Below are positions 8,096 to 17,739 of a DNA stretch of 64,000 bases, piece after piece. The stretch is from the NCBI RefSeq assembly GCF_035818475.1, contig NZ_JAYMGV010000003.1, positions 248,001 through 312,000 on the forward strand, in the 5' to 3' direction. The position numbers were made by a program, and so were the translations under genes. The first letter of the stretch is position 1, and each line of letters opens with the position of its first letter. The notes below the pieces were generated by a model, which was given only the letters and a program-made list of their open reading frames with translations, was not told where the DNA came from and did not search any database. This DNA is from Cognatitamlana sp035818475. GTDB lineage: Bacteria; Bacteroidota; Bacteroidia; Flavobacteriales; Flavobacteriaceae.

Positions 8096-9895
8096 TTATC
8101 GCCTGGAACGCCTGGGTCTGGAATTTCCAAAATCATTAGAATTAGAACGTCTTGATTTAGATTTTCCTTCAGACCGTCTTCTGTCACTTCTATTTCCATC
8201 ATTACCTTTTCTATCATTGCGTCTTCCTCCGCCGCGCCCGTCTCTTTTTCCGCCTCCTTTTCGGTCACGTCTTCCACCTCGTCCGCGGTTTTCAGAAACT
8301 TCAACGTTTACAAAACGTCCTTCGTGTTTAAAATCAGTAAAATGGGAAAGTACTTTCTCTTTTAGCTCATTTTCTGTATTAAAAAATGAAAAAGCATCTT
8401 TTGTCTCTACTTTAAAGATATCATCTCTCTCTAGGTTTAATTGTTCCTTTAAGAAGTCCTTCAACTTCATCCAGTCAAAACCATCTTTTCCGCCAACATT
8501 AATGAAATATCGTGTAGAATCACTTTTTCCACCTTTATGGTCACGTTCACTTTCTCTATCACCAGAACTTTCAGAAACATTTAGATTTTTAGCCTTTTTA
8601 TAATAATTATAAAAGCGTGTAAACTCAACGGAGAAGAATTTTTTAATTAATTCATCTTTACTGGTATCCTCAAACAACGCATTAATACTTGCTAAGTACT
8701 TGTCAATTTCATGGTTGATTTCTGTATTATGAATTTTATTGGCAAGGGACATTAATTGTACCTCACAAATTTCCATACCATCAGGAATATCCTTTTTCTC
8801 AAATTGGCGTTTAATAATGCGTTCAATACTTTTTATTTTTCGCACTTCACTTTTTGAGACAATAACCATGGAAACTCCTGTTTTTCCTGCACGTCCGGTA
8901 CGCCCGGAGCGATGGGTGTAAGTTTCAATTTCATCCGGTAATTGATAGTTTATGACATGGGTAACATCATCTACATCAATACCACGAGCAGCAACATCAG
9001 TAGCCACCAACATTTGAATCTGGTTTTTTCTAAAAGCATTCATAACCAAATCACGCTGATTCTGGCTTAAATCACCATGTAATGCACCGGCATTATAGCC
9101 ATCTTCAATAAGTTGTTCAGCAACCTTTTGAGTATCACGTTTTGTTCTACAAAACACTACAGAGAAAATATCCGGATTAGCATCAGCCAGGCGTTTTAAG
9201 GCCTGATAACGATCTCTGGCATTTACCAAATAGTATTCATGAGAAACGTTGGTTGTACTTTCATTTTTGCGTCCTACTGTAATCTCCTGAGGGTTATGCA
9301 TGAAATTCTTAGCAATAGCAGCCACCTCTCTGGGCATAGTGGCAGAAAATAACCAGGTATTTTTATCAATAGGGGTATGTGATAAAATATCAGTGATATC
9401 TTCCTTAAAGCCCATGTTCAACATTTCATCAGCTTCATCCAATACGGAATATTCAATCTTAGAGATATCTACCAAACGTCGGCTAATCATATCTTTCATA
9501 CGTCCGGGAGTAGCGACAATAATTTGTGCCCCGCGTTTTATTTCACGAGCCTGATCCGTAATACTGGACCCACCGTAAACAGCAACCACATTAAGCCCTT
9601 TACAGTATTTACCGTACAATTTCATTTCGTTGGTAATCTGTAAACAAAGCTCTCTGGTTGGAGATAATATTAAACCTTGTGTAGTTCTGCTATTAACATC
9701 TATCTTCTCTAACATAGGAAAACCAAACGCTGCCGTTTTACCGGTTCCCGTTTGTGCTAAAGCAACTAAATCGGTTTCTGATTCTAATAAAATAGGGATT
9801 GCCTTTTCTTGTACTTCACTTGGTTTTTCAAAACCTAAATCAGTAATAGCTTGTAAAAGATCTTCATTAAGACCTAAATCGTGGAATGTGCTCAT
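8096..9895 (-). CDS. DEAD-box RNA helicase with DbpA-like RNA-binding domain and basic tail
   Basis: A 599-residue cytoplasmic helicase. Motifs in order: Walker A AQTGTGKT (about 46-53), PTRELC, TPGRMKD, DEAD, SAT, ATDVAARGID, and YTHRSGRTGR (motif VI). A DbpA-type RNA-binding domain follows at about 445-520 (YFINVGGKDGFDWMKLKDFLKE). The last 70 residues are a Gly/Arg/Lys/Asp-rich disordered tail with RGG-like repeats. The architecture fits DeaD/CsdA helicases used in ribosome assembly and cold adaptation. The approximately 375-base upstream gap leaves room for a long 5' leader, as is common for cold-shock helicases. Confidence 0.95.
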   Translation of the reverse strand: MSTFHDLGLNEDLLQAITDLGFEKPSEVQEKAIPILLESETDLVALAQTGTGKTAAFGFPMLEKIDVNSRTTQGLILSPTRELCLQITNEMKLYGKYCKGLNVVAVYGGSSITDQAREIKRGAQIIVATPGRMKDMISRRLVDISKIEYSVLDEADEMLNMGFKEDITDILSHTPIDKNTWLFSATMPREVAAIAKNFMHNPQEITVGRKNESTTNVSHEYYLVNARDRYQALKRLADANPDIFSVVFCRTKRDTQKVAEQLIEDGYNAGALHGDLSQNQRDLVMNAFRKNQIQMLVATDVAARGIDVDDVTHVINYQLPDEIETYTHRSGRTGRAGKTGVSMVIVSKSEVRKIKSIERIIKRQFEKKDIPDGMEICEVQLMSLANKIHNTEINHEIDKYLASINALFEDTSKDELIKKFFSVEFTRFYNYYKKAKNLNVSESSGDRESERDHKGGKSDSTRYFINVGGKDGFDWMKLKDFLKEQLNLERDDIFKVETKDAFSFFNTENELKEKVLSHFTDFKHEGRFVNVEVSENRGRGGRRDRKGGGKRDGRGGGRRNDRKGNDGNRSDRRRSEGKSKSRRSNSNDFGNSRPRRSRR

Positions 9896-10269
9896 TCTTG
9901 TATTATGTATGCGATTATATTATGTAGTGTTACATAAAGAAGTGCATCGACATACTTAACCTTAAACTTCTAGTAACACATCCTCACCCTGAGGAATTTA
10001 TACTCATAATTCTGAGTTTCAAGCGGCAAAGATACACTATTTTTATTTGTCATTCAGAGTGTAGCAAAGAATAGCTAAAATAGAGGCCCTAAATCCTTTT
10101 TATTTGGGCGTTTCCCTGTGGGTCGGGCTTTTGCTACTCGCTCTTTTCAAGGAGCTCAAACAAGCCGCTCAATCCCTAACGCATTGACATTTAGGGAGGT
10201 TGTATAAGGAATCACAACAGTGGTAAATACTTTTATTCTATTCGAAAGGCTATAGAATTTAGGTATAGC
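9896..10269. other. Intergenic region upstream of the DEAD-box helicase
   Basis: These 374 bases hold no gene. On the - strand a TATCTTTG box (10027-10034 on +) matches the Bacteroidetes -7 consensus and could start a leader of about 130 bases for the helicase; no clear -33 TTG lies at the right distance. The leader contains a short palindrome, CCTCACCCTGAGG (9984-9996). The rest is repeat B (10103-10183), then AT-rich DNA up to the M48 gene stop. Confidence 0.45.
10103..10183 (-). repeat. Dispersed repeat B, copy 1
   Basis: About 80 bases running from TTTGGGCGTTTCCCTGTGGG through GTCGGGCTTTTGCTACTCGCTC and AGCTCAAACAAGCCGCTCAA to TCCCTAACGCA. The reverse complement recurs at 53764-53850 with the same blocks in the same order. 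It is much more GC-rich than its surroundings. I see no reading frame in it. It looks like a REP-like or structured intergenic element. Confidence 0.75.
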
Positions 10270-11502
10270 CTATTTTCTCAAATTTTTAATCCTATTCAAA
10301 AGAGTAGGATGCGAATAATGCATAAATACATAAGCGGGATGCGGAGTTAGATTACTCAAACTGTTTTTAGAGAGCTTTTTTAACGATGTAATTAATGGCT
10401 CGGCTTTATACGTGTTTTTGGCATAGTCATCAGCCTGATATTCAAACTTTCTGGAAAATACATTCATAATCAAACCTGTAACTTCAGAGATGGGAGAATA
10501 TAATAGCCCGAAAGCAATTAGTCCAATATGAAAACTTGGTTGTTCAACTCCCAAAGCATTTGATAATAAAGGATTTGAAATAAATAAAGATAAAATATAA
10601 AGCGTCAATCCAGTTAATAAAATAGAAGCAAATAAATTAAAAATAATATGCTTTTTTTTATAATGTCCCACTTCATGGGCTAAAACGGCAACAATTTCAT
10701 CTACCTCTAAATCGTTAATCAAAGTGTCATATAGTGTAACACGCTTTTCGTTTCCAAATCCTGAAAAATAAGCATTAGCTTTTGTGCTGCGTTTAGAACC
10801 GTCAATAACAAATATTTTGTTGAGTTTAAACCCGACTGTTTTGGCATAAGCCGAAATATTATCTCTAAGGTCTCCGGCTTCTAAAGGGCTTTGCTTATTA
10901 AATAATGGAACAATAAGTCTTGAGTAGAACATATTCATAAATAAAGTAAAAACCGCAACCAATGCCCAGGCATACAGCCAAAAGCTTGTGCCGGTAACTT
11001 GATAAAACCAAATAATCAGGGCTAAAATACCACCACCAAGAATAGCCATCATAAGCCAGCTTTTAACCTTATCCAAAAAGAAGATCTTTTTTGTTGTTTT
11101 GTTAAATCCAAATTTTTCCTCAATAACAAAGGTGCTGTAATAGGAGAAGGGGGTGGTCAAAATATCGCTACCAATCATAATAATACCAAAGAATATTAAC
11201 GCGACTATAACAGGGTTTTCACTAAAGGTTCTGGCCATATTGTCAACAAATTCAAAGCCATCAAAAAATAAGAAGCCCAAAGTCAATACAATTGAAAACG
11301 TTGAAGTTAATAATCCGAACTTATACTTTGTAGCCTTATAACTTTGAGACCTCTTGTATTCAGTAGCATCATACACATCTTTGAGGTCTTCCGGAAGCTC
11401 ATCATTAAAATGTTTTGCGTTTAAGGCGTCCAGAATCTTGTCAACTAAAAAGTTAAGTATGATAATGCCTATAATGATATAAAAAAGGGTACTTGCTGTC
11501 AT
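10270..11502 (-). CDS. M48 family zinc metallopeptidase (Ste24/CAAX-protease type)
   Basis: A 410-residue integral membrane protease. It has several membrane helices (about 5-22, 58-78, 92-110, 140-160, 170-190, then two around 290-340) and the zinc motif HEVGHYKKKH. The downstream EYQADDYA provides the third ligand. The layout matches the Ste24p-like M48A group. The frame is open further upstream, but those 16 extra residues are translated from a dispersed repeat (11518-11603). I therefore take the ATG at 11502, which gives MTASTLFYIIIG, a normal membrane start. It is likely involved in envelope protein quality control. Confidence 0.93.
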   Translation of the reverse strand: MTASTLFYIIIGIIILNFLVDKILDALNAKHFNDELPEDLKDVYDATEYKRSQSYKATKYKFGLLTSTFSIVLTLGFLFFDGFEFVDNMARTFSENPVIVALIFFGIIMIGSDILTTPFSYYSTFVIEEKFGFNKTTKKIFFLDKVKSWLMMAILGGGILALIIWFYQVTGTSFWLYAWALVAVFTLFMNMFYSRLIVPLFNKQSPLEAGDLRDNISAYAKTVGFKLNKIFVIDGSKRSTKANAYFSGFGNEKRVTLYDTLINDLEVDEIVAVLAHEVGHYKKKHIIFNLFASILLTGLTLYILSLFISNPLLSNALGVEQPSFHIGLIAFGLLYSPISEVTGLIMNVFSRKFEYQADDYAKNTYKAEPLITSLKKLSKNSLSNLTPHPAYVFMHYSHPTLLNRIKNLRK

Positions 11503-11517
11503 ATTTAGTTTTCTATT

Positions 11518-11603
11518 GTCATTGCGAGGAGCTTTTAAGCAACGAGGCAATCTGTTTAATTTTACATTTAATCTAAGAGATTCTTCGCTGCGCCCTGAAT
11601 GAC
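11518..11603. repeat. Dispersed repeat A, copy 2
   Basis: This copy begins GTCATTGCGAGGAG, contains the block GAGGCAATCTGTTTAAT, and ends CTGAATGAC. It shares its start and the GGCAATCTGTTT block with 5448-5544. It sits just 5' of the M48 gene (- strand) and 4 bases beyond the stop of the next methyltransferase gene. Its insertion explains the misleading upstream extension of the M48 reading frame. Confidence 0.7.
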
Positions 11604-11606
11604 ATG

Positions 11607-12407
11607 TTATTCAAAATTACGCTGTCTTTTCGCTTCAAAAATAAGAATTCCCGCGGCAACAGATACATTCATAGAGTCTATTTCACCCTGCATGGGAATA
11701 ATAATGTTTTGATTGGCATTTTCCTGCCACTCATTACTAAGTCCGGTAGCTTCAGTTCCTACAACAATAGCAGTAGGTTTAGTAAAATCCTGGGTGTGAT
11801 AGTTTACTGAGGCTTGTAAGGCAGCGCAGTAAATGTTAATGCTATTGGTTTTTAAAAAATCAATAATTGCTGTAGTACTTCCTGAGGCTATTTGATTGGT
11901 AAACACACAACCTACACTAGACCTGATAATGTTAGGATTATACAAATCGGTTTTAGGGTTAGCAATAATAACGGCATCTACATTTGCGGCATCTGCAGTT
12001 CTTAAAATAGCACCAATATTACCTGGTTTTTCAGGAGCTTCGGCAATAAGGATTAACGGATTGGTGGTCTCAAAATTTAAATGGTCTAATGACAGGTTTT
12101 TAGACTTAGCTACGGCTAAAATACCTTCGGTAGTGTCACGGTAGGCTAATTTTTGATATACTTCTTTAGAGATTTCTATGAGGTTTATTTGCTGATCTGT
12201 TAATTGCTTTACTGCTTTAGCAGGGAATAAATCGGGGTAAAATAAAATGTTTTGCAGCTCATATCCGCCTTTTAAAGCTAATGAAATTTCACGCTGCCCT
12301 TCAATTAAAAACTGCCCGGATTTCCTTCTCTCACGCGACTTATCCCGTAATTGTATAAGTTGTCGAATAAATGAATTTTGAGTGCTGGTTATTAATGTTG
12401 TAGGCAA
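11607..12407 (-). CDS. SpoU-family rRNA/tRNA 2'-O-methyltransferase (RlmB/TsnR-like)
   Basis: A 266-residue enzyme. The N-terminal substrate-binding domain (about 1-100) carries SRERRKSGQFLIEGQREI, typical of the 23S rRNA-type family. The C-terminal SPOUT domain has NIGAILRTADAANVDAV, VVGTEATGLSNEW and IIIPMQGEIDSMNVSVAAGI. The start appears to be TTG at 12407, because no ATG lies upstream in frame and the conserved STQN follows at once. The target nucleotide cannot be named; 23S rRNA is likely. It is cytoplasmic and monocistronic. Confidence 0.88.
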   Translation of the reverse strand: MPTTLITSTQNSFIRQLIQLRDKSRERRKSGQFLIEGQREISLALKGGYELQNILFYPDLFPAKAVKQLTDQQINLIEISKEVYQKLAYRDTTEGILAVAKSKNLSLDHLNFETTNPLILIAEAPEKPGNIGAILRTADAANVDAVIIANPKTDLYNPNIIRSSVGCVFTNQIASGSTTAIIDFLKTNSINIYCAALQASVNYHTQDFTKPTAIVVGTEATGLSNEWQENANQNIIIPMQGEIDSMNVSVAAGILIFEAKRQRNFE

Positions 12408-12573
12408 TTTTTGACTAGTTTTGTTTGTGCAAATTTAGCATAAAAATGAAAAAACGATCCTTATTTCCTTGTTATTCATTTTCATAATTATCAAAGGGTA
12501 TAAATGATAGTGTTTTTTATTGTAATATATTTATGTTATAAACGACAAAAGCATTTAATCAATTAAATATATC

Positions 12574-13362
12574 ATGAAAAATATTCTACTTTTAGTAATT
12601 GCTATATCACTTACTTCCTGTAAGAACAATAAAAAAGAATCCATAGATTATTCAAAAGAAAACTTGGAGATTACAACAAGCATTTATCCGGAAAATATTT
12701 CAAAAGTATTTGAAGCTCATGGCGGTGTAGAGAACTGGAATAAAATGCAGTCATTGACATTCACAATACCAAATCCCAATGGAGGAGAAGTGACTACTAC
12801 AGATTTAAAGTACAGAAAGTCATTGATTGATATGCCAAACCATATTTTGGGTTTTAACGGAAAGGATATTTGGTTAAAAGACAAGGATACAACACAGTAC
12901 AAAGGAAACCCTAAATTTTATTACAACCTGATGTTTTATTTTTATGCCATGCCTTTTGTTTTGGCAGATGATGGTATTATTTATGAAGAGGCAGAACCTT
13001 TAGTATTTGAAGACAAATCCTATCCCGGAATAAAAATAGCTTATGAAAGCGGTATTGGGGAGTCTCCGGATGATGAATATATCCTTTATTATGACCCCGA
13101 TACTTATCAAATGTCATGGTTGGCTTATACAGTGACTTACTTTTCAAAAGAAAAGAGTAAAGATTTTCGTTTTATTCAATATGGTAATTGGCAAGAGGTA
13201 GATGGGTTATTATTACCGGAGACCATATCCTGGTATAATGTGGAGAATAACCTGCCCACAACTTTGAGAAACAATGTGCAGTTTACTAATATTAAGCTTT
13301 CTAAAGAAAAACCTGATGCTACACGCTTTGAGGTTCCTGAAAACGCAAGAATTATTAAATAA
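12574..13362 (+). CDS. DUF6503-like lipoprotein
   Basis: A 262-residue protein with a lipoprotein signal (ISLTSCK, lipidated Cys16). The remainder is beta-rich and resembles the LolA-like DUF6503 family: a starting helix SKVFEAHGGVENWNKMQSLTF, then repeated strands. The end, TRFEVPENARIIK, is typical of these outer-membrane-facing lipoproteins. The function is unknown. The gene stands alone, about 100 bases before the first sulfatase, and marks the boundary between housekeeping and sulfatase regions. Confidence 0.75.
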   Translation: MKNILLLVIAISLTSCKNNKKESIDYSKENLEITTSIYPENISKVFEAHGGVENWNKMQSLTFTIPNPNGGEVTTTDLKYRKSLIDMPNHILGFNGKDIWLKDKDTTQYKGNPKFYYNLMFYFYAMPFVLADDGIIYEEAEPLVFEDKSYPGIKIAYESGIGESPDDEYILYYDPDTYQMSWLAYTVTYFSKEKSKDFRFIQYGNWQEVDGLLLPETISWYNVENNLPTTLRNNVQFTNIKLSKEKPDATRFEVPENARIIK

Positions 13363-13457
13363 TAAACATTTGCTACCTTTTTTTTGACCATTTGTGATAG
13401 TTATTAGAATTGTTAATGGCGATATTTGTTTATCACTAAATAACACATCTATATTTC

Positions 13458-15167
13458 ATGAAGGTTAAAAGAAGACTTAGAAAGTTTATAGTCGCAATAT
13501 TTTTTGCGACTACAATTCTGGCTTGCAAAAGTAATACAGAGGCAGAAAACAATAAGGCCGTTTCAACTACTCAAAAACCCAACATAATTTACATTATGTC
13601 TGATGACCACACCTCCCAGGCATTTGGTATTTATGGAAGCAGATTAGCAGGTTTAAATCCAACACCCGCTTTAGATGAAATGGCCAAAGAGGGCATTATT
13701 TTTGACAACTGTTTTGTTACAAACTCAATTTGTACACCCAGCAGAGCCACTATAATTAGTGGGCAGTATAGCCAGGCTAATGGTGTGTTGGATTTAGAAG
13801 GTACAGTAGAAACCAAAAATCAATACTTGCCTGATGAAATAAAAAAATTGGGTTATCAAACGGCGGTTGTTGGAAAATGGCATTTAACACATCAACCAAA
13901 TTTTGACTATTATAATATTTTTACACAGCATCATCAGCAAGGGTCTTATTATGATCCTTACTTAACCGAGTCCGGTATGCATTATGAGCCGTTTAACGAA
14001 AGGGCTAACTATGAAGGCAAACAACATAAAGGGCATAGCTCTGATGTTATTACTGATATTACTTTAGATTGGTTAAAAAACAAAAGAGATAAAAACAAAC
14101 CTTTCTTTTTAATGCACCAGTTCAAAGCTCCTCATGATGATTTTGAATATGCCGAGCGTTATAGAGACTATCTTGAAGACACATTTATTCCAGAACCGGA
14201 AAGTTTGTACAAATATGGTAATCACGGATCTGTAGCTACAAGGGGAGAGCATGATGCTTTAATTCATGATATAGGATCATCTGTATCTAAAAGAAATACC
14301 ATAAGACATATGGGGATGCGTTTATGGAGTAAGAAATATACTAAAAGGAATAATCCCGATTTTGACCCTAAACAAGTAGAGCAATTAGAAGGTGATGCTT
14401 ATACCAGTAAGACCTATCAGGAGTACTTAAAAAGATATTTAAGATGTGTGAAAGGTGTTGACGATAATATAGCCAGATTGGTGAAATTTTTGAAAGAAGA
14501 AGGATTATATGACAATACCATTATAGTATATACAGGCGATCAGGGCTTTATGTTAGGTGAGCACGATTATATTGATAAAAGGTGGATGTATGATGAATCC
14601 ATGCGTATGCCTTTCTTTGTGAGATACCCTGAAACCATTAAAGCGGGAACCCGTACAGATGCTATAATTAACAATACAGATTTTGCGCCTACTTTAATAG
14701 AACTGGCAGGAGGAAAGGCTCCGGATTATATGCAGGGTAATAGCTTTAAGCAGATACTTGAAACCGGAAAAGAACCGGAAGGTTGGCAACAAGCTACCTA
14801 TTACCGATATTGGATGCATATGGCTCATGCCCATGCAAATCCTGCTCATTTTGGAATTCGTACAAAACAGCATAAACTCATTTTTTATTATGGGAAGTAT
14901 TGGGTGGATACAGATAATTCTGATAATGAGTGGAATAAGAAAAGTTGGGGAAATAGATTTACATGGCATACACCAGTGGCATGGGAATTTTATGATTTAA
15001 CAAAAGACCCTAAAGAAATGAATAATGCCTATAATGATCCTCAATATAAATCGATCATAGCTGATCTGAAAACCCAATTAAAAGCAAAACGAGAAGCACT
15101 GAATGAAGATGATAATGATAAGTTCCCACATATTCAAAAAGTAATTGATGAACATTGGAATGATTAA
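13458..15167 (+). CDS. Sulfatase 1, S1 type, lipoprotein
   Basis: A 569-residue arylsulfatase-type enzyme with a lipobox (ILACK, Cys23). MSDDHTS (47-53) supplies metal-binding aspartates, CTPSR at 92-96 holds the cysteine to be converted to formylglycine, and GKWHLT gives the catalytic Lys/His. YTGDQGFMLGEHDYIDKRWMYDE later in the chain supplies the remaining metal Asp and substrate-side residues. The C-terminus FYDLTKDPKEMNNAYND is the usual end of iduronate-sulfatase- and N-acetylglucosamine-6-sulfatase-like members. It should remove sulfate from a glycan at the periplasm or surface. The sugar specificity and SulfAtlas subfamily cannot be assigned here. Confidence 0.93.
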   Translation: MKVKRRLRKFIVAIFFATTILACKSNTEAENNKAVSTTQKPNIIYIMSDDHTSQAFGIYGSRLAGLNPTPALDEMAKEGIIFDNCFVTNSICTPSRATIISGQYSQANGVLDLEGTVETKNQYLPDEIKKLGYQTAVVGKWHLTHQPNFDYYNIFTQHHQQGSYYDPYLTESGMHYEPFNERANYEGKQHKGHSSDVITDITLDWLKNKRDKNKPFFLMHQFKAPHDDFEYAERYRDYLEDTFIPEPESLYKYGNHGSVATRGEHDALIHDIGSSVSKRNTIRHMGMRLWSKKYTKRNNPDFDPKQVEQLEGDAYTSKTYQEYLKRYLRCVKGVDDNIARLVKFLKEEGLYDNTIIVYTGDQGFMLGEHDYIDKRWMYDESMRMPFFVRYPETIKAGTRTDAIINNTDFAPTLIELAGGKAPDYMQGNSFKQILETGKEPEGWQQATYYRYWMHMAHAHANPAHFGIRTKQHKLIFYYGKYWVDTDNSDNEWNKKSWGNRFTWHTPVAWEFYDLTKDPKEMNNAYNDPQYKSIIADLKTQLKAKREALNEDDNDKFPHIQKVIDEHWND

Positions 15168-15187
15168 AAATGTTATTAAGGCAAAGC

Positions 15188-15223
15188 AAAAAAGCGTCCG
15201 GAATAAAACCCAGACACTTTTTT
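15188..15223. terminator. Terminator between convergent sulfatases
   Basis: The run AAAAAAG-C-GTC and its partner GAC-A-CTTTTTT form an imperfect hairpin with a GG/CC inner stem and an A-rich loop. It lies between the stops at 15167 (+) and 15247 (-) and could act for both. Confidence 0.6.
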
Positions 15224-15246
15224 AATGTTAAAAATAAATGATTCAA

Positions 15247-17112
15247 TTAAGATTGAGTAAAGTACTCAATTCGCCTCATGACCTGCTGATTTTCTGAAAC
15301 CTGCTTTTTTAGCTTTTCAGGAATAATATTAAACGTATAGGATCTGTTTATACCATCTTTCATCAATACCATAGAATTAAGTATTAATAAGGCTTCTGCG
15401 CCGTCGGTAACCGTATATAATGCTTTGGTCATTGTGTTAACCGGATTTTGAATCCCTGTTAAACCTAAAAACTCAGCAGCACGCACTCTATTAATTTGTT
15501 CTGTATCTGTTTGAGCAATAGACTTTATTGTTTCATTAAAAATACTGGCTCGCTCACCAAAATTACTACATGTTATTAAAGTCCAGTAACGCGCCCAGGC
15601 ATCATTAGAACTTAGCCCTTTTTTAATGTTGTCTTTTACGTTTTCAAATTCCTGCAAAGAAAGATTAGCAATATCAATATACTTTTTAATGTCAGATTTG
15701 TGCTTTTGACCAAAATCTACCGGGTTGTCAAAAGCATTTTTTATCAAATAAAATTCCGGATAAAAAGAAAGATCAGGCATACTTTCCACTCTGGCATTAA
15801 GTTTGTCACGCAATCCTTTTAAAACAGGAGCAAATTCAGGGTTATTAGCTAAATTGTTGGTTTCATACGGATCAGCTTCAATATCATAGAGCGCTTCAGG
15901 TTGTTTAACCTGAAAGAATTGAGACTGAACAGCATTTAGCTTCCTTTCTTTAAACAACTGCTTCCATTCCTTATAGCCTAATTGCTTGTATCTGTATTGA
16001 TTCATTAAACCATCATAATTAAATGTTTGATAATTTCTTACGTATTTGTATTTCCCTTTCCTAAGGGCTCTAACCATATCGTATTTTTCATCAAATCTAT
16101 CAGCATAGCTAAACGTTTCATCTCTTGCAGAAACAGCTTTGTTTGTAATATTGTGCCCTAAAAAAGGTTTCCCATCTATATTTTCAGGGATAGTAACTCC
16201 GGCTAAATTTAAAACCGTAGGCCCAAAATCTATAAAGCTCACAAAACCTTCGGATTTAGACCCTGGTTTTTCATCTACTAAACCTTTATAATTGGGAGGA
16301 ATATAGACTACCAAAGGGATATGAACCCCCATTTCGTTAATGTAGCCTTTACTTCCGGGCAACACCCCACCGTGGTCTCCAAAATAAAAAATGAATGTAT
16401 TTTCTAAAAGGCCGTCTTTTTTAAGTTGATTGAGAACCTCACCAACTTCTGTATCCATTTCTTTAATTTTGTCATGATAATAGGCATTGGTGTATTTAAA
16501 TAGGGGTGTTTGCGGATGGTTAGGTAGAACAAAACAAGAGTCAGGATCAGTTTTTGTACCTTTTTTCATGTCCACTTCGGTAAAATGGAGTTTTCCTTCA
16601 TGAGTCGTTCCAATATTGAATACATGGAAGAATGGTTGGTCTTCTTTTCGATTTCTCCAATTGGCTTTTTTTGAAGAGTCATCCCAGACACTATCAGATT
16701 TTATGATATTATAGTCTTCTTTAGCATTATTAGTAGTGTAATACCCTGCTTTTCTAAGATAATAAGGAAACATTTCTATACCATTTGGCATAGGCACTTT
16801 CTGTAGTTTTCTGTGATAATGTGTTGCCAATCTGGGGCCATATGAACCAGAAATTAAGGTTGATCTGGCCGCACTACATACTGCTGCGTTTGAAAAGGCA
16901 TGTGAGTAGATAACACCATTCTCAGCCAGCTTTTCTATGTTAGGCGTTTTGGCACCGTGTTCATCAAACAGGTCCATATAATGTTTTGAATTATCTTCAG
17001 AAGTAATCCATACAATATTAGGAGGAGGTAGTGTCGTCGTCGTTTGGGAAGTACAGGAATAATTAAATTGTAATATAATGGTAAATAATATCAGAATAAG
17101 TCTTGATGTCAT
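15247..17112 (-). CDS. Sulfatase 2, SGSH-like with C-terminal helical region
   Basis: A 621-residue sulfatase on the opposite strand from the other eight. It has an N-terminal export signal with a possible lipobox (FNYSC, Cys20). The first metal motif reads TSEDNS instead of the usual DD. The modification site is CSAAR (79-83). The usual GKWH is replaced by AKEDY, while GDHGGVLPGSKGYINE is conserved. After about residue 470 comes a helical, HEAT-like tail (SLQEFENVKDNIKKGLSSNDAWARYWTLITC). The layout matches sulfatase 6 (22396-24261), also 621 residues, so the two are paralogues of the N-sulfoglucosamine-sulfohydrolase-like group. The substrate is unknown. Confidence 0.92.
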   Translation of the reverse strand: MTSRLILILFTIILQFNYSCTSQTTTTLPPPNIVWITSEDNSKHYMDLFDEHGAKTPNIEKLAENGVIYSHAFSNAAVCSAARSTLISGSYGPRLATHYHRKLQKVPMPNGIEMFPYYLRKAGYYTTNNAKEDYNIIKSDSVWDDSSKKANWRNRKEDQPFFHVFNIGTTHEGKLHFTEVDMKKGTKTDPDSCFVLPNHPQTPLFKYTNAYYHDKIKEMDTEVGEVLNQLKKDGLLENTFIFYFGDHGGVLPGSKGYINEMGVHIPLVVYIPPNYKGLVDEKPGSKSEGFVSFIDFGPTVLNLAGVTIPENIDGKPFLGHNITNKAVSARDETFSYADRFDEKYDMVRALRKGKYKYVRNYQTFNYDGLMNQYRYKQLGYKEWKQLFKERKLNAVQSQFFQVKQPEALYDIEADPYETNNLANNPEFAPVLKGLRDKLNARVESMPDLSFYPEFYLIKNAFDNPVDFGQKHKSDIKKYIDIANLSLQEFENVKDNIKKGLSSNDAWARYWTLITCSNFGERASIFNETIKSIAQTDTEQINRVRAAEFLGLTGIQNPVNTMTKALYTVTDGAEALLILNSMVLMKDGINRSYTFNIIPEKLKKQVSENQQVMRRIEYFTQS

Positions 17113-17739
17113 TTAAGGTGTGTTGTTTGGTTTACAATTTATAAAATTAAGCATTAATCTTCGTGGCAGTTACATTAATCCAGATAAAACTTTTAACGGC
17201 GGAGTTAGTTATATTGGAAAGAATTAGCACAGTGAGTTATTAATTGGTATATTTAATAGGCTATTTTTTGATAACTAAAAATACAGGAAAAATACTTAAA
17301 TAAACTAAGCTGGTAGATATGTACTCGTAATCCTTTGTTATTGACGAAAAAATAATATTTGATTGGGGGTAACAGAGGGCTATAGCACTATGAATATATT
17401 GAGGGAATTAAACAACTTATCTTAAAAAATCACTTTGGGTATGACCTCATTAATCTCAATAGCATAAGCAAAAACATTATAAATGTACTTTATAGAGTGC
17501 AGAAATAAAAAGGCTAAAAGAACAGGGCTTCCTAAAGTTTTAAGATATACCAATGATAGCCACCCGGGTGACGGGCATAAAATTTTAGTAATTGTATAAT
17601 TAATACAATTTAGTTTACTTTCCTGTATTAGGTCAAAAGAATAATCATATGTTACATTATTCCCTTTGTTTACCATATATTAGTAACTTGATAAAGAGTA
17701 ATTTCACAATAAAAAAACACAAAGCCATTTAAGATTAAT
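17113..17739. other. 627-base gap between divergent sulfatases
   Basis: No convincing gene. The - strand frame at 17422-17676 lacks homology I can recognise. Two short + strand stretches look protein-like but have no start: one ends in ...INPDKTFNGGVSYIGKN-stop near 17229, and one reads RYTNDSHPGDGHKILVIV-stop near 17600. They may be remnants of decayed genes. Promoters for both divergent sulfatases must lie here, but I see no strong -7/-33 pair. Confidence 0.35.

Noticed and set aside
8071..8304. Open frame on - inside the DEAD-box gene tail
   Set aside because: It is the shifted frame of the Arg/Gly-rich tail of the helicase; its acidic composition mirrors the coding bias of that tail.
8217..8603. 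128-codon + frame opposite the DEAD-box gene
   Set aside because: Pro/Arg-rich mirror of the helicase C-terminus with no start context.
11503..11550. 16-residue N-terminal extension of the M48 peptidase
   Set aside because: It is translated from dispersed repeat A and has no counterpart in the family; the ATG at 11502 gives a normal start.
17422..17676. 84-codon frame on - in the sulfatase gap
   Set aside because: No recognisable family or operon context; composition like AT-rich non-coding DNA.
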